From Symsagittifera roscoffensis (taxonomy: Eukaryota > Xenacoelomorpha > Acoela > Convolutidae): a stretch of 64,000 nt of DNA. Positions 39,701-54,400 of the stretch are shown here, piece by piece. Made by a program: the position numbers and the translations under genes. Location of the stretch: contig NC_087067.1 in assembly GCF_963678635.1 (NCBI RefSeq), positions 40,072,379-40,136,378 of the forward strand. The letters are read 5' to 3'. Numbering within the stretch: the first letter of the stretch is position 1; each line of letters begins with the position of its first letter. The notes beneath the pieces are model-generated. The model saw only the letters and a program-made list of their open reading frames with translations, searched no databases and was not told the DNA's origin.

Positions 39701-42700
39701 GCAATTACCTCGCGTATTTTAAATCTAATTTAATTTTTGTGGTCAAACCATCGTAAATTCAATCGAGTTTGAAATAAAGAATGACTAATTGTGGTGAGAA
39801 ATTGTTGATTTGTCTACTCTTCTTCTTCCCAAGACCATTGTTGAAAATAATTTTGCAGCAGTTGTCTTAAATATTTTTATAACTAAACGCTTTCTGCTAC
39901 GATATAAAATATGTTGCTGAAATGGCCAAACTTCTTCGCATAATGAAGCGGTAAAAGCAGTTTTTCAAAATTGAAATGGAACATCAAATTTTAAGGGCGA
40001 GAATTGAAGGCATTTTTGACAAACGAGATAATACAAGAGAGTTTTGAAGCTCCTATAAGGTGAATTGCCACATCGCATAACCTTTTTTTTGTAAAAGTAA
40101 TTTTTCAAAGTTTTGTTCTAACTATATCCTTCATTTGTGATTCATATAATATTGTGTACCAAATGAAGTTCTGAAGTTAAAAATTTTTTATAAAAAAAAT
40201 AAAAAATTTTAACGACAAAAAAATGCTCATGCAAAGTGGAGACCCATCTTAATGAATTGTCACTTTTTTGATGAAAAGAGATTTTACAAATTCATTTTTC
40301 TCAGTTCACATTTTCATTTTCCAGCTTTGAGTTTTAGTTTGCAAAAACAAAATTTAAACTGCTGCATAAGGTAAAGAACTTCGACATGTTCTGCGAACTA
40401 AGAGTTTTAGAAAATGATTTCTCGAGCTAACTTACATCAAAGTTTTCTGCCTTTAGTTTTTGTAACGTTTGAAACAACTAACAAAACGGAACTTTGAAAA
40501 CTGCTGCTGGGAAGGAGGGGAGTGGTAAAAAGCCACGAGGAGTCAACCATGAACAAAATCTGAAAAACAGCACATTTTGAGCTTGAAACTGTTAGCTGCG
40601 ATGATAATAGTAATATCGCAGTATTTTTTGTTTTTGTTTAATCTAAGCATAGACGGCGAACTGTTTATGTCCCGATTGAGTTCTTGCAATCAATTCTGGC
40701 TTTTTTCTGTTTCTTTTTTTTATTATTTAAATGTTACGTTTTGTGTAAAAATTTTTAAAAACAAAAAAAATTGACCTCTTTCAGTCAATTTTTAACATTT
40801 TAATTTACCGCTGACGCTTTGATGGCGAGAAATTACATTGCTGGTTATTTAACATATCTCATTTTTGTTGCTGTCACAACAGTTTTCATTCTAGCCACTT
40901 CATATTGCCTCAAACGCTATGTTTGAAAAAAATTGCTCAAAACAAGGTGTTGATAGGAAAAACTTACTCTTTCAAGTTCATTTACACCGCACCAATATGT
41001 TTGAAAAAGAGTACGTACATCGCGCATTCTTAATCTATTTTGATTTTTGTGGTCAAAATTTCCTTAAATTAATGAATTTTGAATTAAGAACGATTAATCG
41101 TGGTAAGAACATGGTGCTTTTTTCCACTCTTCATTTTCCCACCATCAATATTCAAAGTTCCGTTTCAAGTTGTTTTAAATATTCTAAAAACTAAACGCTC
41201 AATGTTACGATATAAGACATGTTGATCAGTTTGCCAATTTTCTTTGTATGATGAAGCGATTCAAGAAATTTTTCAAAAATTGAAAGAACAAGAAAAAATG
41301 GAAAAAACTTGAAAAACAAGTCTTTGCATCAAAAATTGAATGCTTCTACAAGGTGGATCCCCACGTCGCATAATCATTTTTATTTTTTAGAAAGATGTAT
41401 TTTTGAAGTTTTTGTTCTTATTATATCCCTCAACTGTGATCCATATGATAGTATGTACCAAATAAAATTCTGAAATAGAAAAATTGTTCTAAGAATAAAA
41501 AACTTTTAACGAGAAAAAGATTCTCATTCAAAGTGGAGAGCCATTTCAAAGTATTGTCACTTTTTTGATGAAAAGAGACTTTACAAATTCATTTTTCTCA
41601 GTTCACATTTTCATTTTCCAGCTTTTAGTTTTAGTTTGCAAATACAAAAAATAAACTGCTGCATAAGGTAAAGAACTTCGACATGTTCTGCGAACTAAGA
41701 GTTTTAGAAAATGATTTCTCGAGCTAACTTACATCAAAGTTTTCTGCGTTTAGTTTTTGTAACGTTTGAAACAAAAAAAAATTGGAACTTTGAAAACTGC
41801 TGCTGGGAAAGAGAGGAGTGGTACAAAATCTAAAAAAAACAGCACATTTTGAGCTTGAAACTGTTAGCTGCGATGATAATAGTAATAAGGTTTTGTTTTC
41901 GTTTAATCTGAGCGTAGACGGCGAACTGTTTTTGTCCCGATTGAGTTCTTGCAATGAATTCTGGCTTTTTTCTGTTTCTTTGTTTTTTCATTTAAATGAT
42001 TCGTTTTGTGTAAAATTTTTTTTAAACAAAAAGAATTGCTCTCTTTCAGTCAATTTTTAACATTTTAATTTACCGCTGACGCTTTGATGGCGCGAAATTA
42101 CATTGCTGGTTATTTCACATATCTCATTTTTGTTGTCATAATTTTCATTCTGACCAGTTCATATTGCCTCAAACGCTTTGTTCGAAAAAAATTGCTCAAA
42201 ACAAGGTGTTGATAGGAAAAACTTACTCTTTCAAGTCCATTTACACCGCACCAATATGCTTGAAAAGGAGTACGTACATCGCGCATTTTTAATCTATTTT
42301 GATTTTTGTGCTCAAAAATTCCTTAAAATAATCAGTTTTGAATTAAAGAACGACTAATCGTGGTAAGAATATGGTGCTTTGTTCAACTCTTCATTTTCCC
42401 ACCATCAATATTCAAAGTTCCGTTTCAAGTTGTTTTAAATATTCTAATAACTAAGCGCTCAATGTTACTATATGAGACATTTTTTTCAGTTGCCAATTTT
42501 CTTTGCATGATAAAGCGATTGAAAAAGTTTTTCACAATTAAAGAGAACAAGAAAAATTTTTTAAAATTTGAAAAACAAGTCTTCGCATCAAAAATTGAAT
42601 GCTCCTACAAGGTGGATCCCCACGTCGCATAATCTTTTTTTTTATATATAAAGAGGTACTTTTGAAATTTTTGTTCTAATTATATCCCTCAACTGTGATC

Positions 42701-43829
42701 CATATGATAGTATGTACCAATTAAAATTCTGAAATAGAAAAACTGTTCTAAAAATAAAAACTTTTAATGAAATAAAATGTGCTCATGCAAAGCGGGGACC
42801 CTTTACAAGATGTATCATTTTTTTGATGAAGAGACTTTAATCAAAGTAGTTTTGCAGTTCACAATCGCATCTTCTACATTAGAACTTAAGTTTGGAAAAA
42901 CATTTGAACTACTTCATAAACTGAAGAAAATTGACATGTTCAACGAACTAAGAAACTTGGTTAATAATTTTTCCAGCTAACTTACCAGAAAGTTTTCTAC
43001 GTGTACTTTTTTTAAGGATTGAAACAATTAAACTAAAAAAATGAACTTCGAAAACTCTCGCTGGGAGGGAGAGGAGTGAGAAAGCCAAGAAGTATCAACC
43101 ATAAACAAAATCTCAAAAACAGCACACTTTGAGCTTGAAACTAGTTAGCTGCGATGATAAGAGTAATATCGCAGTATGTTTTGTTTTTGTACAATCTAAG
43201 CGTAGACGGCAAATTGTTTTTATCCCGATTGATTTCACGCAATCAAATCGGTTTTTTTTTCTATTTCTGTTTTTTTATTATTTAAGTTGAAAAGTTTTGT
43301 GCGAAAACTTTTAAAAATCAGAAGAATTACTCTCCTCCAGTCAGTTTTTAACGTTTGAATTTACCGCTGACTCTTTAATGGGGAGAAAATACATTGCTGG
43401 TTGTTTCATACAGCTCATTTTTTTTGTTGTTACAATATTTTTCAATCTGACTTCATATTGCCTCAAACGCTTTGTTCGAAAAAAATTGCTCAAAACAAGG
43501 TGTTGATAGGAAAAACTTACTCTTTCAAGTCCATTTTTACCGCACCAATATGCTCGAAAAAGAGTACGTACATCGCGCATTTTTAATCTATTTTGATTTT
43601 TGTGGTCAAAAATTCCTTAAATTAATCAGTTTTGAATTAAAGAACGACTAATCGTGGTAAGAATATGGTGCTTTTTTCATTTCTTCATTTTCGCACCATC
43701 AATATTCAAAGTTCCGTTTCAAGTTGTTTTAAATATTTTTAAATAAGCGATTGAAGCAGTTTTTCAAAATTGAAAAGGAACATCAAAATATGTGGGCGAG
43801 AATCGAAAGACATTTTTCAAAAACCAGTT

Positions 43830-46800
43830 TTTACAACAGAAATTTGACGCTCCTATAAGGTGCATCACCACGTCGCGTAATCTTTTTTTAATTAAGATTT
43901 AGTTTTCAAGGTTTTGTTCTAATTATGTCCCTCAACTGTGATCCATATGATAATGTGTACCAAATGAAACTCTGAAATAGAAAAATCAATCTATATATAA
44001 AAATTCTCTAAAGAAAAAAGATGCTCAAGCAAGTGGGGACCCATTTGGAAGATGGTTCAATTTTTTGATGAAGAGACGTTACACAAAGAAGTTTTGCAGT
44101 TCACAACCGCATCTTTTATTAGAATTTCAGTTTGGAAAAACATTTGAACTACTTCATAAGCTAAAGAAGTTTGACATGTTCAACGAATTAAAAAACGTAG
44201 ACAATAATTTTTCCAGCTAACTTACAAGAAAATTTTCTGCGTTCATTTTTTTAACGTTTGAAACAACTAAACTAAGAAAACAGAACTTTGAAAACTCTCA
44301 CTGGGAGGGAGAGGAGTGAGAAAGCCAAGAAGTATCAACCAGGAACAAAATCTCAAAAAAAAACAGCACATTTTGAGCTTGAAACTAGTTTGCTGCTTTT
44401 TAAAAAGTATTAGCGCAGCATGATTTATTCAACCTCAGCGTAGACAGCGAAGTGTTTTTATCCTGACTAAATTGACACCGTCAATTCGGGATGTTTTCTA
44501 TTTCTGTTTTTTTTTAAAAACAAGAAAAATTATTCTCCTCCAGTAATTTTTGAATGTTTTGGTTCCGCTAACAATTTGATGGGGAGAAAAAACATTTGCT
44601 GGTTATTTCAAAATTGGAAAGGAACATCAAAATTTGAGGGCCAGAGTTGAAAAATTTTTTTGAAAAGCCATTTTTTACAACAGAAATTGGGTTCTAATTA
44701 TATCCTTCAACTGTGATTCATATGATAGTATGTACCAAATAACATTCTGAAATATAAAAATTGTTCTAAGAATAAAATGTTTTTTAACGAGAAAAAGATG
44801 CCCATGCAAAGAGGAGACCCATTTCAAAGAATTGTCACTTTTTTGATAAAAAAAAGATTTTTACAAATTCGTTTTTCTCGGTTCATATCTTCATTTTCCA
44901 GCTTTGAGTTTTAGTTTGCAAAAACAAAGCTTAAACTGCTGCATAAGGAAAAGAACTTCGAGATGTTCAGCGAACTAAAATTTTTAGAAAATGATTTCTC
45001 AAGCTAACTTACATCAAAGTATTCCACCAGTAATTTTTTAATGTTTTAATTTACCGCTGACGCTTTGATGGAGAGAAAACACATTGCTGGTTGTTTCACA
45101 CAGCTCATTTTGTTGTTGTCACAATATTTTTCATTCTGACCCCTTCAATTTGTCTCACACGTTATGTTTAAAAAAATAACGCACAACAAGGTGTTGATAG
45201 AAAAAACTTACTCTTTCAAGTCCATTTACACCGCACCAATATACTTGAAAAGGAGTACGTAAATCGCGCTTTTTTGATCTATTTTGATTTTTGTGGTCAA
45301 AAAAATCACCAGTTTTTACAACAGAAATTTGACGCTCCTATAAGGTGCATCACCACGTCGCGTAATCTTTTTTTAATTAAGATTTAGTTTTCAAGGTTTT
45401 GTTCTAATTATGTCCCTCAACTGTGATCCATATGATAATGTGTACCAAATGAAACTCTGAAATAGAAAAATCAATCTATGTATAAAAATTCTCTAAAGAA
45501 AAAAGATGCTCAAGCAAGTGGGGACCCATTTGGATGATGGTTCAATTTTTTGATGAAGAGACGTTACACAAAGAAGTTTTGCAGTTCACAACCGCATCTT
45601 TTATTAGAATTTCAGTTTGGAAAAACATTTGAACTACTTCATAAGCTAAAGAAGTTTGACATGTTCAACGAATTAAAAAACGTAGACAATAATTTTTCCA
45701 GCTAACTTACAAGAAAATTTTCTGCGTTCATTTTTTTAACGTTTGAAACAACTAAACTAAGAAAACAGAACTTTGAAAACTCTCACTGGGAGGGAGAGGA
45801 GTGAGAAAGCCAAGAAGTATCAACCAGGAACAAAATCTCAAAAAAAAACAGCACATTTTGAGCTTGAAACTAGTTTGCTGCTTTTTTAAAAGTATTAGCG
45901 CAGCATGATTTATTCAACCTCAGCGTAGACAGCGAAGTGTTTTTATCCTGACTAAATTGACACCGTCAATTCGGGATGTTTTCTATTTCTGTTTTTTTTT
46001 TAAAACAAGAAAAATTATTCTCCTCCAGTAATTTTTGAATGTTTTGGTTCCGCTAACAATTTGATGGGGAGAAAAAACATTGCTGGTTATTTCATACAGC
46101 TTATTTTTGTTGTTGTCACAAAAGCACACATTTTGACCACTTCATATTGTCTCAAACTTTATGTTTAAAAACAATTAGGCACAACAAGGTGTTGATAGGG
46201 AAAACTTGCTCTTCCTAAGCCCATTTATAACGCACCAATATGCTTGAAAAAAGAGCAAGTACATTGCGCATCTTTTAACCTAATTTGGTTTTTGTGGTAA
46301 AAAAAAACTAAGCTCAATCAATTTTGAAATAAAGACCGACTAATCGTGGTAAGAATATGGTGCTTTTTCTTACTCTTCTCTTTCCAACCACCAATAATGA
46401 AAAAACCGTTTTAACTGTTGTTTTAAATACTTTATAACAAAACGCTTCATGCTAAGATATAAGATATTTTGCTCAATTTGCCAAATTTCTTCGCATTGTG
46501 ACACGATTGAAGCAGTTTTTCAAAATTGGAAAGGAACATCAAAATTTGAGGGCCAGAGTTGAAAAACTTTTTTGAAAAGCCATTTTTTACAACAGAAATT
46601 GGGTTCTAATTATATCCTTCAACTGTGATTCATATGATAGTATGTACCAAATAACATTCTGAAATATAAAAATTGTTCTAAGAATAAAATGTTTTTAACG
46701 AGAAAAAGATGCTCATGCAAAGAGGAGACCCATTTCAAAGAATTGTCACTTTTTTGATAAAAAAAGATTTTTACAAATTCGTTTTTCTCGGTTCATATCT

Positions 46801-47210
46801 TCATTTTCCAGCTTTGAGTTTTAGTTTGCAAAAACAAAGCTTAAACTGCTGCATAAGGAAAAGAACTTCGAGATGTTCAGCGAACTAAAATTTTTAGAAA
46901 ATGATTTCTCAAGCTAACTTACATCAAAGTATTCCTCCAGTAATTTTTTAATGTTTTAATTTACCGCTGACGCTTTGATGGAGAGAAAACACATTGCTGG
47001 TTGTTTCACACAGCTCATTTTGTTGTTGTCACAATATTTTTCATTCTGACCCCTTCAATTTGTCTCACACGTTATGTTTAAAAAAATAACGCACAACAAG
47101 GTGTTGATAGAAAAAACTTACTCTTTCAAGTCCAATTACACCGCACCAATACACTTGAAAAGGAGTACGTAAATCGCGCTTTTTTGATCTATTTTGATTT
47201 TTGTGGTCAA
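43830..47210. repeat. Nested segmental duplications within satellite B
   Basis: Segment 43,830-44,610 recurs at about 45,308-46,090 (offset about 1,480), and segment 44,610-45,290 recurs at about 46,520-47,210 (offset about 1,910). In the first set the two segments are joined directly (near 44,610). In the second they are separated by about 440 bp of normal unit sequence. So the first set looks like a deletion derivative of the second. Identity between copies is very high. Confidence 0.8.
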
Positions 47211-50200
47211 GAATTTCTTTAAGTAATGAGTTTTGAATTAAAGAACGATTAATCTTGGTAAGAACATGGTGCTTTTTCCCACCATCAATAATCAAAGTTC
47301 CGTTTCAAGTTGTTTTAAATATTCTAATAACTAAACGCTCAATGTTACTATATGAGACATGTTTTTCAGTTTGCCAATTTTTTTTGCATGATGAAGCGAT
47401 TGAACAAGTTTTTCAAAATTAAATAGAACAAAAAACTTTTTTTTAAGTTTGAAAAACAAGTCTTTGCATCAAAATTGAATGCTCCTACAAGATGGATCCC
47501 CACGTCGCATAATCATTTTTATTTTTTATAAAGAAGTATTTTTTATGTTTTTGTTCTAATTATATCCCTCAATTGTGATCCATATGATTGTATATACCAT
47601 ATAAAAATCTGAAGTAGAAAAATTGTGCTAAGAACAAAAAATTTTAACGAAATAAAATGTGCTCATGCAAAGCGGGGACCCATTCATAAGATGTATCATT
47701 TTTTTGATAAAGAGACCTTAAACAAAGTAGTTTTGCAGCTCACAATCCAATCTTCTTACTTAGAACTTCAGTTTGGAAAAAACGTTTGAACTATTTCATA
47801 AAGTAAATAAATTTGATATATTCAACGAACTAAAAACTGTAGAAAATAGGTTTTCAAGCTAAGTTACAACAAGCTATTCTACATTTATTTTTTTAGCGTT
47901 TGAAACAACTAAAAAAAAAGATCTTTGAAAACTGGTGATGGGATGGAGAGGAGCGGTAAAAAGCCACGAAGAATCAACCATGAACAAAATCTCAAAAACA
48001 GCACACTTTGAGCTTGACACTAGTTAGCTGCGATGATAAGAGTAATATCGCAGTATGTTTTGTTTTTGTACAATCTAAGCAAAGACGGCAAACTGTTTTT
48101 ATCCCGATTGAATTCACGCATTCAAATCGGTTTTTTTTTCTGTTTTTTTTTTCATTCAAGTTGAAAAGTTTTGTGTGGAAACTCTTAAAAATCAGAAGAA
48201 TTACTCTCCTCCAGTCAGTTTTTAACGTTTGAAATTACTGAAATTACCGCTGACTCTTTAATGGGGAGAAAATACATTGCTGGTTGTTTCACACAGCTCA
48301 TTTTTGTTGTTGTCACAATATTTTTCATTCTGACCAATTCATATTGTCTCAAACGTTATGTTTAAAAAAAAACGCACAACAAGGTGTTGATAGAAAAAAC
48401 TTGCTCTTCTCAAGCCAATTTACAATGCACCAATATGCTTGAAAAGGAGTAAGTACATTGCGCATTTTTAAACCTATTTTGATTTTGTAGTCTAAAAATT
48501 TTAAACAATTTTGAAATAAAGACCGACTAATCGTGGTAAGAATATGGTGCTTTTTTCCACTCTTCTTTTTCTAACCACCAATAATGAAAAAACCAATTTA
48601 ACAGTTATTTTAAATACTTTTCTAACTGAACGCTTCATGCTACGATATAAGATATTTTGCTCAACTTGTCAAATTTCTTCGCGCTATGAAGCGATTGAAG
48701 CAGTTTTTCAAAATTGGAAAGGAACATCGAAAATTGCGGGCAAGAATTGAAAGACACTTTTGAAAAACCAGTTTTTACAACAGAAATTTGACGCTCCTAT
48801 AAGGTGGATCACCACGTCGGATAATCTTTTTTTAATAAAAAATTAGTTTTCAAGGTTTTGTTCTAATTATATTTCTCAACTGTGATCCATATAATAATGT
48901 GTACCAAATGAAATTCTTAAATAGAAAAATCAATCTATATATAAAAACTCTCTAAAGAAAAAAAGATGTTCATGCAAAGCGGGGACCCATTTGGAAGATG
49001 TATCAATTTTTTGATGAAGAGACATTACACAAAGAAGTTTTGCAGTTCACAATCGCATCTTCTACATTAGAACTTCAGTTTGGAAAAACATTTGAACTAC
49101 TTCATAAGCTAAAGAACTAAAAAAACGTAGTTAATAATTTTTCCAGCTAACTTACCAGAAAAATTTTTGCGTGTATTTTTTTTTAACATTTGAAACAACT
49201 AAGCAAAAAACAAGAACTTCGAAAACTCTGGCTGGTAGGGAGAGGAATGAGAAAGCCAAGAAATATCAACCATGAGCAAAATCTCAAAAAAAACAACACA
49301 TTTTGAGCATGAAACTAGTTTGCTGCTTTTTAAAACGTAATAACGCAGTATAATTTATTCAACCTCAGCGTAGACAGCGAACTGTTTTTATCCCGACTAA
49401 ATTGCCGCACTCAATTTGGGCTGTTTTCAATTTCTATTTTTTTTTTTTCATTTTAAGTGATAAGTTTTGTGAAAAAATTTTTAAAAACAAGAAAAATTAC
49501 TCTCCTCCAGTAATTTTTCAATGTTTTAATTTACCGCTGACGCTTCAATGGGGAGAAAATACATTGCTGGTTGTTTCACACAGCTCATTTTTGTTGTTGT
49601 CACAATATTTTTCATTCTGACCCCTTCATATTGTCTCAAACGTTATGTTTAAAAAAAAAAACGCACAACAAGGTGTTGATAGGAAAAACTTGCTCTTCTC
49701 TAGCCCATTTACAACGCACCAGTATGCTTGAAAAGGAGAAAGTACATTGCGCATTTTTTAACCTGTTTTGATTTTGTAGTCTAAAAATTTTAAACTTATT
49801 CAATTTTGAAATAAAGACCGACTAATCGTGGTAAGAATATGGTGCTTTTTTCCACTCTTCTTTTTCTAACCACCAAAAATGAAAAAACTAATTTAACAGT
49901 TAATTTAAATACTTTTCTAACTGAACGCTTCATGCTACGATATCAGATATTTTGCTCAACTTGTCAAATTTCTCCGCGCTATGATGCGATTGAAGCAGTT
50001 TTTCAAAATTGGAAAGGAACATCGAAATTTGAGGCCAAGAATAGAAAGACATTTTTTAAAAACCAGTTTTTACAACAGAAATTTCACGCTCCAGAAGGTG
50101 GATCACCACGTCGGATAATCTTTTTTTAATAAAAAATTAGTTTTCAAGGCTTTGTTCTAATTGTATCCCTCAACTGTGATCCATATGATAAAGTGTACCA

Positions 50201-52984
50201 AATAAAACTCTGAAACAAAAATTATTCAAAAATATAAAAAGTTCTCTAAAGAAAAAAAATATGCTCATGCAAAGCAGGGACCCATTTGGAAGATGTATCA
50301 ATTTTTTGATGAAGAGACGTTAAGCAAAGAAGTTTTGCAGTTCACAATCGCATCTTCTAACTTAGAATTTCAAATTGGAAAAAAAACATTTGAACTATTT
50401 CAAAAGCTAAAGAATTTTGACAAGTTCAACGAACTAAAAATTGTAGAGAATAATTTTTCAAGCTAAATTACAACAAAGTATTCTGCGTTCAATTTTTTCA
50501 TCCTTTGAAACAAAAAAAAACGGAATTTCGAAAACTGGTGCTGGGAAGGAGAGGAGTGGTAAAAAAAAACACGAAGGATCAACCATGAACAAAATCTCAA
50601 AAACAGCACACTTTGAGCTTGAAACTAGTTAGCTGCGATGATAATAGTAATATCGCAGTATGTTTTTTTTTCAATCTAAGCGTAGACGGCGAACTGTTTT
50701 TATCCCGATTGAATTCTTGCAATGAAGTCTGGCTTTTTTCTGTTTCTTTGTTTTTTCATTTAAATGATACGTTTTGTGTAAAAATTTTGAGCAATTTTTT
50801 TTAAATGTACCAAATAAAACTCTGAAACAAAAATTATTCAAAAATATAAAAAGTTCTCTAAAGAAAAAAATATGCTCATGCAAAACAGGGATCCATTTGG
50901 AAGATGTATCAATTTTTTGATGAAGAGACGTTACACAAAGAAGTTTTGCAGTTCACAATCGCATCTTCTACATTAGAATTTCAGTTGGGAAAAACATTTG
51001 AACTACTTCATAAGCTAAAGAAGTTTGACATGTTCAACGAATTAAAAAACGTAGACAAAAATTTTTCCAGCTAACTTACAAGAAAATTTTCTGCGTTCAT
51101 TTTTTTAACGTTTGAAACAACTAAACTAAGAAAACAGAACTTTGAAAACTCTCACTGGGAGGGAGAGGAGTGAGAAAGCCATGAAATATCAACCATGAAC
51201 AAAATCTCAAAAAAAAAACACCTTGAGCTTGAAACTAGTTTGCTGCTTTTCAAAAAGTTATAGCGCAGTATGATTTATTCAACCTCAGTGTAGACAGCGA
51301 ACTGTTTTTATCCCGACTGAATTCACGCAGTCAATTCGGCCTTTTTTCTTTTTCTGTTTTTTTTTTCATTTCAAGTGATAAGTTTTGTGTAAAAACTTTT
51401 AAAAACAAAAAAAAATATTCTCCTCCAGTCAATTTTTAACGTTTTAATTTACCGCTGACGCTTTGATGGGGAGAAAATACATTGCTGGTTATTTCACACA
51501 GCTCATTTTTGTTGTTGTCACAGTGGTTTTCATTCTGACCACTTCATATTGTCTCAAACATTGTTTTAAAAAAATTACGCACAACAAGGTGTTGATAGAA
51601 AAAACTTGCTCTTCTCAAGCCCATTTACAACGCACCAATATGCTTGAAAAATGAGCAAGTACATAGCGCATTTTTCAACCTAATTTTGTTTTTTTTTCGA
51701 TCGATTTTGAAACAAAAAACGACTAATTGTGGTGAGAAATTGATGATTTTTTCTACTCTTCTTTTTCCCACCACCATTGTTGAAAATATTTGTTCAGCAG
51801 TTGTTTCAAATATTTTTATAACTAAACGCTTCATGCTACGATATAAGATATGTTGCTCAAATTGCCAAATTTCTTCGCATAATGAAGCAGTTTTTCAAAA
51901 TTGAAAGGGAACATCAATTTTTGAGGATGAGAGTTGAAAGATTTTTTTAATGAAAAACCAGTTAATACAACAGAACTTTGAAGCTCCTGTAAGGTGGATT
52001 GCCACGTCGCATAATCTTTTTTGTTTAAAGTCGTTTTTCAAGGTTTTGTTCTAACTATATCCTTCAACTAAGATTCAAATAATAATGTGTACCAAATGAA
52101 AATGTGAAATAAAAACCTTTTTATAACAATGAAAAATTTCTCACGAGAAAAAGATGCTGATGCAAAAAGGAGACCAAATAAAGAACGACTAATCGTGGTG
52201 AGAATATGGTGCTTTTTTCTACTCTTCTTTTTCCCGCCACTATTGTTGAAAACTTCATTTTAACAGTTGTTTTACATATTTTTTAACTAAACTCTCCATG
52301 GTACGATATAAAATTTGGTTCTCAATTGGCCAAATTTCTTCGCACTATGAAGCGATTAAAGTAGTTTTTCAAAATTGAAAGGGAACATCAAAATTTGAGG
52401 ATAAGAATTAGAACTTTTTTTGAAAACAAATTTTTACAACAGAAATTTGACGCTTCTATAAGGTGGATACCCACGTCGCATAATCTTTTTTGTTTTTTCG
52501 TAAAAAAACACTTTTCAAGGCTTTGCTCTAATTATATCTCTCAACTTTGATTCTTATTATATTGTGTACCAAATAAAATTCTGAAATAAAAAAATTTATT
52601 CTTAAAATGAAAACTCTTTAATGAGAAAAAGATGCTCATAAAAGCGGAGACTTTTTTCGAAGAATTAGCAGTTTTACAAAGTTGTTTTTTCAGTTCACAA
52701 CCCCATCTTTCAAATTTGAGTTTAGATTGCAAAAACAAAGTTTTAACTACTTCATAAGAGAAAGAATTTTGACAATTCTAAGCGGAGCAAACTAGTTTCT
52801 AGCCTTAAAATTACTTTTTTTTGAACTTTGTTCTTGATTGATTCTTTGTGCCTATTCACCACTCTTCTTCTTCCCGAAACCACTTTTCGACTCTTTTTCC
52901 TTTTTTCCACCTGCAAATTTTATTTTGAAGTTACTGTTCACTTTGTCCGATTGTCATGAAAATAGACATGCAGACTAATTAAGT

Positions 52985-54400
52985 TTTCATATTTGGTTTT
53001 CATAATTAACCTTGTAAAACCACTCGTTAGACCATAACATTCATGTTTGAGTGAGGTGATGGGGGGAAGGAAAAAGAGCCCACTGTTCAAAACTCTGTTT
53101 TTATTGTTGTTTCAAAAGTTATTAAAACTTAGCCCACAATGTTACAATTTAAGAAATCTTAAACAAACCTCTTCAAAACTGATAGTTTTTTCAACATGCC
53201 AAAATTTTTTGAACTATGAAACTGTCGAGGAACTGTTTTAGAAATATGAAAAAAAGGATAGAATATGGATTTCTGATTTGAAAAAAAACTTTTAAGACAT
53301 TTCTCTTCGTCAAAGTTTTGAGTTATTTTACCACCATTGTTGAAAATATTTGTTCAGCAGTTGTTTCAAATAATTTTATAACTAAACGCTTCATGCTACG
53401 ATATAAGATATGTTGCTCAAATTGCCAAATTTCTTCGCATAATGAAGCAGTTTTTCAAAATTGAAAGGGAACATCAATTTTTGAGGATGAGAATTGAAAG
53501 ATTTTTTTGAAAAACCAGTTAATACAACAGAACTTTGAAGCTCCTGTAAGGTGGATTGCCACGTCGCATAATCTTTTTTGTGTAAAGTCGTTTTTCAAGG
53601 TTTTGTTCTAACTATATCCTTCAACTAAGATTCATATAATAATGTGTACCAAATGAAAATGTGAAATATTTGGTTTTCATAATTAACCTTGTAAAACCAC
53701 TCGTTAGACCATAACATTCATGTTTGAGTGAGGTGATGGGGGGAAGGAAAAAGAGCCCACTGTTCAAAACTCTGTTTTTATTGTTGTTTCAAAAGTTATT
53801 AAAACTTAGCCCACAATGTTACAATTTAAGAAATCTTAAACAAACCTCTTCAAAACTGATAGTTTTTTCAACATGCCAAAATTTTTTGAACTATGAAACT
53901 GTCGAGGAACTGTTTTAGAAATATGAAAAAAAGGATAGAATATGGATTTCTGATTTGAAAAAAACTTTTAAGACATTTCTCTTCGTCAAAATTTTGAGTC
54001 ATTTTACCACCATTGTTGAAAAAATTTGTTCAGCAGTTGTTTCAAATATTTTTATAACTAAACGCTTCATGCTACGATATAAGATATGTTGCTCAAATTG
54101 CCAAATTTCTTCGCATAATGAAGCAGTTTTTCAAAATTGAAAGGGAACATCAATTTTTGAGGATGAGAATTGAAAGATTTTTTTGAAAAACCAGTTAATA
54201 CAACAGAACTTTGAAGCTCCTGTAAGGTGGATTGCCACGTCGCATAATCTTTTTTGTTTAAAGTCGTTTTTCAAGGTTTTGTTCTAACTATATCCTTCAA
54301 CTAAGATTCATATAATAATGTGTACCAAATGAAAATGTGAAATAAAAACCTTTTTATAACAATGAAAAATTTCTAACGAGAAAAAGATGTTGATGCAAAA
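52985..54400. repeat. 677-bp tandem duplication at the exon 1 side of satellite B
   Basis: Landmarks at 53,047 and 53,724 are 677 bp apart and the two copies are almost identical. The flanks 51,770-52,520 and 54,000-54,760 also match each other, so a larger duplication of about 2.2 kb contains the smaller one. Confidence 0.85.

Noticed and set aside
32734-54140. Open frames of 60-96 codons in satellite B, such as those starting MMGRKYIAGC or MVLFSTLLF
   Set aside because: They shift or stop in neighbouring units and have low-complexity composition; only the 56-codon MYQFFDEETL frame recurs well enough to mention.
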